Positions 7,825 to 12,303 of a DNA stretch of 15,940 bases are shown here, in pieces. The DNA is from JAFGOG01 sp034429215 (GTDB lineage Bacteria; Chloroflexota; Anaerolineae; JAAYZQ01): the NCBI GenBank assembly GCA_034429215.1, contig DAOUGI010000033.1, positions 1-15,940 on the forward strand, read 5' to 3'. A model generated the notes under the pieces. The model saw nothing but the letters and a program-made list of their open reading frames with translations, was not told where the DNA came from and ran no database searches. Position 1 is the stretch's first letter; each line of letters starts with the position of its first letter. Both the position numbers and the translations under genes were made by a program.

Positions 7825-7853
7825 ATTATAGCGGGCATTGGGGAAAAGGGCAA
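7825..7853 (-). promoter_or_regulatory. Promoter of the SARP-type regulator
   Basis: Minus-strand TTGCCC at 7853-7848, 17 bases, then a perfect TATAAT at 7830-7825, about 20 bases before the ATG at 7805. Its placement shows that the ATG at 7853 cannot be the start. Confidence 0.7.
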
Positions 7854-7908
7854 AAAAAGGCCCGTAACGCATTTCTAAACGCTGCCTGTAACGATCCCGG
7901 AATGCCCG
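7832..7908. promoter_or_regulatory. Inverted AATGCCCG pair in two divergent promoters (candidate operator)
   Basis: CGGGCATT at 7832-7839 and AATGCCCG at 7901-7908 are exact inverted copies. Each lies just upstream of a TATAAT, one base away for the regulator promoter and five bases for the small-gene promoter. SARP-type activators typically bind repeats just upstream of the -10 box. A shared operator is plausible but rests on 8-base identity only. Confidence 0.35.
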
Positions 7909-7910
7909 GC

Positions 7911-7919
7911 TGCTATAAT
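7911..7919 (+). promoter_or_regulatory. Extended -10 promoter of the 68-residue gene
   Basis: TGCTATAAT is a perfect extended -10. No -35 match is seen, which fits a promoter dependent on the TGn motif or on an activator. Transcription would start near 7926, about 30 bases before the ATG. Confidence 0.65.
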
Positions 7920-7956
7920 GGCTCCAGAAGTTGAGAATGGAGTGAGGAGGCAGACG

Positions 7957-8163
7957 ATGCTCGGTTATATTCCACTGGGATTGATCATGGCAGGCAACGA
8001 TCCGTACGGCCCGACCGGCGAGCTGGCCGGCAAAAAGCCGCGCGGCCTGTTTAGCCTGGACCGGCTGCGCCGGTCGCCGGCCCGCCGCCCGGCGCCCAAG
8101 GCGGTGAAGCAGCCCGAGCCGGCGCAGTGCCGCTGCGCGGCGTCGGGACAGCCGGTGCGTTAG
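7957..8163 (+). CDS. Small basic hypothetical protein, 68 residues
   Basis: I do not recognise this protein. It begins MLGYIPLGLIMAGNDPYGPTG, with a short hydrophobic start that is too short for a sure membrane helix. It becomes rich in Arg/Lys/Pro (GKKPRGLFSLDRLRRSPARR) and ends with two cysteines in QCRCAASGQ. The start at 7957 is well supported by GAGGAGG six bases upstream. The gene is a complete transcription unit on its own, with a strong extended -10 promoter about 40 bases before it and two hairpins after it, the second a textbook terminator. That makes it likely to be expressed despite its size. It is divergent from the SARP regulator and could be its target (inference). Confidence 0.6.
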   Translation: MLGYIPLGLIMAGNDPYGPTGELAGKKPRGLFSLDRLRRSPARRPAPKAVKQPEPAQCRCAASGQPVR

Positions 8164-8171
8164 TTTTCCAC

Positions 8172-8203
8172 GAAACCGGGGGGGCGTGACGAGACCCGGT
8201 TTC
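8172..8203 (+). terminator. Hairpin after the 68-residue gene, no T-run
   Basis: A nine-pair stem, GAAACCGGG with CCCGGTTTC, separated by 14 bases, begins 8 bases after the stop codon. It lacks a following T-tract. It may protect the transcript end or help the real terminator just downstream. Confidence 0.4.
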
Positions 8204-8223
8204 TTACAGTGCTCTTTCTTTTG

Positions 8224-8268
8224 ACCCGGCAGGCTCTTCGAGCGGAGCCTGCCGGGTGTTTTTTATTT
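8224..8268 (+). terminator. Strong intrinsic terminator
   Basis: A perfect 13-pair stem (ACCCGGCAGGCTC with GAGCCTGCCGGGT, loop of eight) is followed directly by GTTTTTTATTT. It ends the 68-residue gene's transcript. Its T-tract touches the -35 box of the next gene's promoter. Confidence 0.92.
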
Positions 8269-8295
8269 GACCGTGGCGGCGGATGGCGGTACAAT
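8267..8295 (+). promoter_or_regulatory. Promoter of the 184-residue gene
   Basis: TTGACC at 8267-8272, 17 bases, then TACAAT at 8290-8295. Transcription from about 8302 gives a leader of about 130 bases before the ATG at 8430. Confidence 0.7.
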
Positions 8296-8356
8296 TCGGG
8301 GAAGGAGCCCGCTCCCGGCGGCTGACCTGTTGCTCCCGGCATCTGGCCTGTTGCTT

Positions 8357-8414
8357 CCGGTGGATCACAATCCGCCGGCTCGCCAATCGCTCCCGGTGGA
8401 TTACAATCCACCGG
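8357..8414 (+). promoter_or_regulatory. Two similar hairpins in the leader, the second abutting the ribosome binding site
   Basis: Hairpin 1 (8357-8378) pairs CCGGTGGAT with ATCCGCCGG around a four-base loop, with one G-U pair. Hairpin 2 (8393-8414) pairs CCGGTGGATT with AATCCACCGG perfectly; its last two Gs are the first two bases of the GGAGGAGG Shine-Dalgarno. They are imperfect direct repeats 36 bases apart, and related CTGTTGCTCCCGG-like repeats lie just upstream. This could control translation, or could simply be expanded palindromic repeats. No known riboswitch class is recognised. Confidence 0.5.
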
Positions 8415-8429
8415 AGGAGGAAGGGACCG

Positions 8430-8984
8430 ATGTTCAAGCTATTTCAAAGAAAGCGCAAACCGCAGCAGGCCGCCGGACGCGAGGGCTCCCCGCCCGCCGG
8501 ACGCGGGGGCTCCCCGCCCGCCGGACGCGGGGGGGACTATGGCGCCAACATTCCCGCCCTGCGCGCCCGCCTGAACGAGCTGGACCACGACAATCTGGTG
8601 GCGTTCATCCAGGCCAACTTTCCCGCCGTGATCGACCAGATCTCGCCGGCGATGGGCAAATCGGACAAGATCGATGAGCTGCTGGACTATTGTCGGAGGG
8701 AAGTGCGGTTGGACGCGCTGGAAGCGGCGCTCGCCGCCTACCGGCCGCCGCCGCTCCGGCGGCTGGCCGGGGCCAACATGGACATCGACCTGGCCTCGCC
8801 GCCGGGGACGATCGCCTGGCCGCAGGACCGCTGCCCGTGGAACGAGGCCGAGGGGACCGGCGAGCATCGCTGCGCGGTCAAGGGCGTGTCGATCTGCCGC
8901 TACTTCCGGGGCGTCGAGTTCCTCGATACGGTAGTCTGCGCCTTCCACCTTCCAGGAAGCTCGGAAGCTTCCTGGAAGGTCTGA
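8430..8984 (+). CDS. Hypothetical protein: helical EAD-like domain plus Cys-rich C-terminal domain
   Basis: This is a 184-residue protein with three parts. A basic N-terminus (MFKLFQRKRKPQQ) runs into a linker of eight-residue repeats, AGR(E/G)GSPP, encoded by a 24-base tandem repeat. A helical domain at about 40-105 contains LRARLNELDHDNLVAFIQ and SDKIDELLDYCRREVRLDAL. This spacing loosely resembles the bacterial effector-associated, death-like adaptor domains found near NTPase and protease systems (low confidence). The C-terminal half has four spaced cysteines (RCPWNE, RCAVKG, ICRYFRG, VCAFH) that could bind metal. The last eleven residues, LPGSSEASWKV, are encoded by a P1 palindrome, so the original C-terminus has probably been replaced. 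ATG 8430 follows GGAGGAGG by nine bases. The stop abuts the stop of the convergent protease gene (TGATCA). Confidence 0.7.
   Translation: MFKLFQRKRKPQQAAGREGSPPAGRGGSPPAGRGGDYGANIPALRARLNELDHDNLVAFIQANFPAVIDQISPAMGKSDKIDELLDYCRREVRLDALEAALAAYRPPPLRRLAGANMDIDLASPPGTIAWPQDRCPWNEAEGTGEHRCAVKGVSICRYFRGVEFLDTVVCAFHLPGSSEASWKV
8471..8533 (+). repeat. 24-bp in-frame tandem repeat (2.6 copies)
   Basis: Units at 8471-8494 and 8495-8518, with a partial third at 8519-8533, are nearly identical. They encode the Gly/Ser/Pro/Arg linker of the 184-residue protein. The repeat number is expected to vary between strains. Confidence 0.85.
8947..8980. repeat. Palindromic repeat P1, copy A (inside a coding sequence)
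   Basis: Perfect 15-base arms (ACCTTCCAGGAAGCT and its complement) surround a CGGA loop. It forms the 3' end of the 184-residue gene and also lies at the meeting point of two convergent genes. It may act as a two-way transcript-end hairpin. There is no T-run. Confidence 0.9.
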
Positions 8985-10319
8985 TCAGCGCCCCTCTAGC
9001 CAGGCCAGGGCCGCCTCGAGCTGCGAATCCCGGCCCTCCAGCAGCAGGGCCCGGTCGAGGGCCGCCTCCACGTCGGGGACCACCCCGTTGTCTTCCAGCA
9101 CCCGCCCGGCGGGCGTCTGCGACTGGCCGTCGGGATAGGAGAGCAGGGCGCCGGCCGGCAGCGGCGCGACGATCATCGTCAGGCAGCGGCCCGGCGTCTG
9201 CGCGCCGGCGATCGTGGCCCGCCCCATCGCCTGGAGGCTGCCGGCGAACTCTTCGCTCGACGAAGCGCTCAGCTCGTCGACCAGGATGACCACCTTGCCC
9301 AGGTAAGGGTCGTCCACCGGGTCGAGATAGACCGCTTCCAGCCAGTCGCGGTGCTGGTAGCGCATGAACAGCTTGAACTTGCCCACCAGCTTGCCGGCGA
9401 TCGCCTTGCGCACCGGGAACGCGCCGCCCGGGTTGCCGCGCAGGTCGATGATCAGCGCCGGCGCATCATCCATGCCGTCGATCGCCGCCAGCACGCCGTC
9501 GAGGGCGGCCGGCACAAAGCCGGAAAAGCGCAGGTAGCCGATGCCGCCCGCCAGCCGCCTGACCTCGATATCGGCGCAGGCCGGCGGCAGGAGCGGATCG
9601 ATCTGGGCGCAGGCGCCGCTGCTGCGCGGGGCGAGCCGCAGGGCGGCCCGCTGCGGCCGGCCCTCGGCGTCGAGGTAGTCGACGATCACCTCGGCGCCCG
9701 CCTCCCCGTACAGCAGGCTGCGCATGCCCTGGATCCCGTCGCCCCGCCGGTTGCGCTCGTTGTTGGGCGGCAGCTTGAGCGACTCGGCGGTCAGCTCGTC
9801 CAGCGTCCGGCCGGCCACCGAGGTCACCACCAGCCCGGTCCGCAGCCCGGCCTTCTCCGCCGGCGACCCTGCGTCGACCCGGGTGATCACCGCCTGGCCC
9901 TCCAGCAGCCGCAGGTCCATGCCCGGCGATCCGCCGGAAAAGGTCATCAGGTCCATCTGCTCGGCCAGCTCCGCGGGCATGGCCACCAGGTGCGACACCC
10001 CCAGCTCGAACAGCATCGGGTTGATCACCTGCCGCCAGAACGTGTCGTCGTCCTCCACCGTGGCCAGCTTTTGGCGGTACTCGTCGCCGATGGCCCGCCA
10101 GTCCTTGCCGCCAAAGGTCGGATCGAAATATTTGTCGTTGACCGTCTTCCACGCCGCGTCCAGGATGGCCGCCCGCTCGGCGGCGGTCAGCCTGGTCGGC
10201 AGGACGGCCGACGCCGTGGCAGCGGGCAGCGGCGTCGGGGTGGCCCCTCCGCCGCAGCCGGCCAGCAGCGCCCAGCACGCCAGCAGCAATATCGTCACAG
10301 CAATCGGCCTGCTTTTCAC
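8985..10319 (-). CDS. S41-family peptidase, lipoprotein with PDZ domain
   Basis: The 444-residue protein starts at GTG 10319 with GGAGGAG four to five bases upstream. The N-terminus is a lipoprotein signal ending in the lipobox LLAGC (Cys22), followed by a Thr/Pro-rich linker, so it should be anchored outside the membrane. A helical S41 N-terminal region (about 43-120) precedes a PDZ-like domain (about 128-195; GSPAEKAGLRTGLVVTSVAG). The protease core has GIGYLRFSGF, LIIDLRGNPGG and the nucleophile region LSASSSEEFAGS (Ser at 351-355). The Lys of the CtpA-type FGKG motif is not visible; TPGRCLTM stands there instead. It therefore looks closer to the IRBP/tricorn-like S41B branch, or it uses different catalytic residues. 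It is the last gene of a leftward cluster, and a P1 palindrome lies in its leader. Confidence 0.9.
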   Translation of the reverse strand: MKSRPIAVTILLLACWALLAGCGGGATPTPLPAATASAVLPTRLTAAERAAILDAAWKTVNDKYFDPTFGGKDWRAIGDEYRQKLATVEDDDTFWRQVINPMLFELGVSHLVAMPAELAEQMDLMTFSGGSPGMDLRLLEGQAVITRVDAGSPAEKAGLRTGLVVTSVAGRTLDELTAESLKLPPNNERNRRGDGIQGMRSLLYGEAGAEVIVDYLDAEGRPQRAALRLAPRSSGACAQIDPLLPPACADIEVRRLAGGIGYLRFSGFVPAALDGVLAAIDGMDDAPALIIDLRGNPGGAFPVRKAIAGKLVGKFKLFMRYQHRDWLEAVYLDPVDDPYLGKVVILVDELSASSSEEFAGSLQAMGRATIAGAQTPGRCLTMIVAPLPAGALLSYPDGQSQTPAGRVLEDNGVVPDVEAALDRALLLEGRDSQLEAALAWLEGR

Positions 10320-10336
10320 CTTCTCCTCCTCCCCCT

Positions 10337-10367
10337 CCTTCCAGGAAGCTCCGAGCTTCCTGGAAGG
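10337..10367. repeat. Palindromic repeat P1, copy B
   Basis: Fourteen-base arms, CCTTCCAGGAAGCT and its complement, with a CCG loop. It sits between the truncated methyltransferase stop and the S41 protease start. The promoter for the protease may lie upstream of the whole cluster, which would put this hairpin within the message. Confidence 0.9.
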
Positions 10368-10373
10368 TCCGCC

Positions 10374-10673
10374 TCACTTGACCCCCACGAACAGCCCGTA
10401 GCCGAAATAGTCGGCCAGCCCTTCCCTGCGCGCCCGCTCGGCCGACCGGTCGACCATGGCCGGGCGGATATCGACGCCGGTCACCCGGCAGCCGTACCGC
10501 CTGGCCAGGTAACAGGGGGTGACCCCGGCCCCGCAGCCCACGTCGAGCACGCGCCGGCCCGGCCCGATGTGGCACAGCTCGACCAGCCAGTCGGTGGCCC
10601 CCACGCCGCCCAGGTGCTTGGTGAGCCCTACCTCGGCGGCGAAATCGAAAAAGGTCTGTTCTGCCGCAGCCAT
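10374..10673 (-). pseudogene. SAM methyltransferase remnant with internal deletion, 99 residues
   Basis: The N-terminal 85 residues are a normal class I methyltransferase start, with SAM-binding motif VLDVGCGAG at 42-50 and the acidic residue of motif II in TGVDI (Asp68). The protein then jumps to ADYFGYGLFVGVK and stops. A FGYG.(F/Y)VG.K ending is what I recall at the C-terminus of full-length enzymes of this group. About 100-150 residues carrying the substrate-binding half appear to be missing between Gly85 and Tyr89, with the frame kept. It still has a good start (ATG 10673, GGAGG six bases upstream, inside the end of the preceding gene), so it is probably translated. Catalysis is unlikely. 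A deliberately short protein is possible but less likely. Confidence 0.65.
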
Positions 10674-10674
10674 G

Positions 10675-10902
10675 TTAGCCTCCTAACCCCCGCCGCTCGA
10701 CCATCCCGGCCACCCCCAGCGCCGTCCCCAGCCCGGCCAGCAGCCCGGCCACGAACCCCAGCGCGACCCTCACCCCGCCCTCTCCCAGGGGGAGAGGGAG
10801 GCAGGCCACGGGCCCCAGGACGGCCAGCAGCACTCCGGCCGCCGCCAGCGCCGCCCCCCAGCCCATCTTGGCCTGCGCACTGATCCTGAGCAAAGGCTTC
10901 AT
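10675..10902 (-). CDS. Small membrane protein with two predicted helices, 75 residues
   Basis: I do not recognise a family. A short basic N-terminus (MKPLLRISAQAKMGWG) leads into a first helix at about 14-34. A loop, CLPLPLGEGGVRVA, follows, then a second Gly/Ala/Leu-rich helix at about 48-67 and a basic tail. The loop is encoded by a palindrome of the CCCTCTCCC type (10778-10798), so part of the protein derives from a repeat. ATG 10902 has GGAGGAGGAAG upstream and a promoter about 30 bases before it. Its last codons contain the ribosome binding site of the next gene (stop TAA at 10677-10675, next ATG at 10673), so the two are translationally coupled. Function is unknown. Confidence 0.6.
   Translation of the reverse strand: MKPLLRISAQAKMGWGAALAAAGVLLAVLGPVACLPLPLGEGGVRVALGFVAGLLAGLGTALGVAGMVERRGLGG
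10778..10798. repeat. CCCTCTCCC-type palindrome inside the small membrane protein gene
   Basis: CCCTCTCCC and GGGAGAGGG form a nine-pair stem with an AGG loop. It encodes the loop between the two membrane helices in frame. Sequences of this look are common between genes in many GC-rich genomes. Confidence 0.7.
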
Positions 10903-10931
10903 CGTTCTTCCTCCTCCTACCGGTTGTCCCC

Positions 10932-10961
10932 AGTATAGCCGCCCGGTGGGTGATTTGTCAT
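10932..10961 (-). promoter_or_regulatory. Promoter of the leftward cluster (75-residue gene, methyltransferase remnant, S41)
   Basis: Minus-strand ATGACA at 10961-10956, 18 bases, then TATACT at 10937-10932, about 30 bases before ATG 10902. A GGGTGATTT direct repeat (about 10948 and 10972) overlaps or flanks the -35 region and could be an operator. Confidence 0.6.
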
Positions 10962-10982
10962 CCCCCAGATGGGTGATTTTTA

Positions 10983-11014
10983 CCTTCCAGGAAGCTTCCG
11001 AGCTTCCTGGAAGG
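10983..11014. repeat. Palindromic repeat P1, copy C
   Basis: Fourteen-base arms with a TCCG loop, in the divergent intergenic region between the leftward cluster and the TolB-like gene. It is followed ten bases later by a P2 element. Confidence 0.9.
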
Positions 11015-11023
11015 GGGAGGAAA

Positions 11024-11051
11024 CAGGGCGGCCACGGGGGGCCGCCCCTAC
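11024..11051. repeat. Palindromic repeat P2, intergenic copy 1
   Basis: GGGCGGCC and GGCCGCCC form an eight-pair stem around a six-base loop. All 28 bases are identical to the copy at 12212-12239. It ends 21 bases before a consensus promoter. Confidence 0.9.
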
Positions 11052-11072
11052 AAAAGCCCTCAAAACCACCCC

Positions 11073-11101
11073 TTGACACCCCCCGCCTCAGGTGATATAA
11101 T
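11073..11101 (+). promoter_or_regulatory. Perfect-consensus sigma-70 promoter of the TolB-like lipoprotein gene
   Basis: TTGACA at 11073-11078, exactly 17 bases, then TATAAT at 11096-11101, matching consensus at all twelve positions. The leader is about 95 bases. Confidence 0.88.
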
Positions 11102-11201
11102 ACCCATGCCGACCACCGGCTCCGTCCTGGCCGGACCTCTCCACTCCCGGCGCCCCGGCCCGCCCCGACCGAGCTCACCGGCCGGCAAAGGAGACAACAG
11201 C

Positions 11202-12119
11202 ATGAAACGCGCAGTCGTCCTGCTTTTCCTGGCAGCCCTTCTCGCCGCCTGCGGCCGGCCGGCCAAGCCCGCCCGCATCGCCTTTGCGTCAATGCGCGAC
11301 GGCAACGCCGAGATCTATGTCATGAACGCCGACGGCACAGACCAGACCCGGCTGACCGACAACTCAACTTACGACTACGGCCCCACCTGGTCGCCCGACG
11401 GCCGCCGCATCGCCTTCGAATCAAAGCGCGACGGCAACCTGGAGATCTATGTCATGAACGCCGACGGCTCCGGCCAGACCAATCTCACCAACACCCCGGC
11501 CGACGAGCGCCTCCCCGCCTGGTCCCCAGACGGCAAGCGCATCGCCTTTATCTCCGACCGCGACTCGCCTCCCGGTGCAGGCTTTTCCGACAAGGCCAAC
11601 GTGGAGATCTATGTGATGAATGCCGACGGTTCGAATGTAGTGAATCTCACCAACAGTCCGTCCTGGGACTGGGATCCGGCCTGGTCCCCCGACGGCGCGC
11701 GCATTGCCTTCTTCACCCAGGACGCTCAAGAGGCCGCGCTCTACGTCATGAACGCCGACGGCTCCAATCAGACCCGCCTCGCCTTTGGGCTAACCTCCTC
11801 GTTCAGCCACCCTGCCTGGTCGCCTGACGGTACGCTCATCGCCTTTGTCCACATCCATCTCCCCGACCATGAGATCTGTGTCATGCCTGTACCTGAGCCG
11901 CAGGCGCAGGTGAGCGCCGACCGTTCCAACTGGACCTGCCTAACCGACAGCGCAGCCGAGGAATCTTGGCCCACCTGGTCGCCCGACGGCAAGCGCATCG
12001 CTTTCGACTTGGAGCGCGACGGCAGCGAAGAGATCTATGTCATGAACGCCGACGGCTCGAATCAGGTGAATCTCACCAACCACTCGGCCGACGACGGGTG
12101 CCCTGCCTGGTCACCCTAG
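11202..12119 (+). CDS. TolB-like beta-propeller lipoprotein (PD40 repeats)
   Basis: This 305-residue protein has a lipoprotein signal MKRAVVLLFLAALLAAC (Cys17 in the lipobox LAAC), so it should be membrane-anchored on the outer face. The rest is PD40/WD40-like repeats. WSPDG..IAF occurs five times in full, with EIYVMNADGS and N/TLT strands between. The chain ends at PAWSP, and the first strand after the signal is ARIAF. End and beginning together complete one blade, so I count six blades closed by velcro, not a truncation. The fifth repeat is degenerate (EICVMPVPEP with an insert). Such propellers bind proteins or glycans; the partner is unknown. ATG 11202 has AAAGGAGA upstream. The blades are nearly identical at DNA level (27 identical bases at 11310, 11442 and 12030). 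Confidence 0.88.
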   Translation: MKRAVVLLFLAALLAACGRPAKPARIAFASMRDGNAEIYVMNADGTDQTRLTDNSTYDYGPTWSPDGRRIAFESKRDGNLEIYVMNADGSGQTNLTNTPADERLPAWSPDGKRIAFISDRDSPPGAGFSDKANVEIYVMNADGSNVVNLTNSPSWDWDPAWSPDGARIAFFTQDAQEAALYVMNADGSNQTRLAFGLTSSFSHPAWSPDGTLIAFVHIHLPDHEICVMPVPEPQAQVSADRSNWTCLTDSAAEESWPTWSPDGKRIAFDLERDGSEEIYVMNADGSNQVNLTNHSADDGCPAWSP

Positions 12120-12129
12120 CTCCTCCCAC

Positions 12130-12162
12130 ACCTTCCAGGAAGCTTTGAGCTTCCTGGAAGGT
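12130..12162. repeat. Palindromic repeat P1, copy D
   Basis: Fifteen-base perfect arms with a TTG loop, ten bases after the stop of the TolB-like gene. It could stabilise the transcript end. There is no T-run for termination. Confidence 0.9.
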
Positions 12163-12163
12163 A

Positions 12164-12211
12164 CAGGGCGACCACAAGTCAGGGCGGCCACAAGTCAGGG
12201 CGGCCACAAGT
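12164..12211. repeat. 16-bp tandem repeat, three units, running into P2
   Basis: Units of CAGGGCGGCCACAAGT start at 12164 (one base different), 12180 and 12196. They share their first ten bases with the P2 element starting at 12212, so they look like expanded half-elements of P2. Confidence 0.9.
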
Positions 12212-12239
12212 CAGGGCGGCCACGGGGGGCCGCCCCTAC
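12212..12239. repeat. Palindromic repeat P2, intergenic copy 2
   Basis: Identical over 28 bases to 11024-11051. It ends four bases before the -35 box of the promoter at 12244. Confidence 0.9.
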
Positions 12240-12243
12240 CCTT

Positions 12244-12272
12244 TTGACAAAAAGGGGAGAAACGACGATAAT
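12244..12272 (+). promoter_or_regulatory. Strong promoter of the tandem-paralogue operon
   Basis: TTGACA at 12244-12249, 17 bases, then GATAAT at 12267-12272. The leader is about 25 bases and contains AAGGAGGT at 12292-12299, five bases from the ATG. Confidence 0.82.
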
Positions 12273-12303
12273 ACACCCATCCTGCGCGCACAAGGAGGTT
12301 GCT

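Noticed and set aside
7806..7853. N-terminal extension of the SARP regulator to ATG 7853
   Set aside because: The extension runs through the TATAAT box at 7825-7830. The ATG at 7805 has a good ribosome binding site and starts the winged-helix domain directly.
9351..10883. 510-residue plus-strand frame opposite the S41 protease
   Set aside because: His/Arg/Gly-rich antisense shadow that runs through a P1 palindrome and several genes.
11620..11640. tRNA T-loop-like GGTTCGAA
   Set aside because: It lies in the TolB-like coding repeat. No cloverleaf arms surround it, and no tRNA was found anywhere in the window.
12090..12119. TolB-like gene truncated in its last repeat
   Set aside because: It ends at PAWSP, but the first strand after the signal peptide (ARIAF) supplies the missing part of that blade. 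This is the normal circular closure of such propellers.
12164..12239. CRISPR array
   Set aside because: Units are only 16 bases, directly tandem without spacers, and derived from the P2 palindrome. No cas gene is present.
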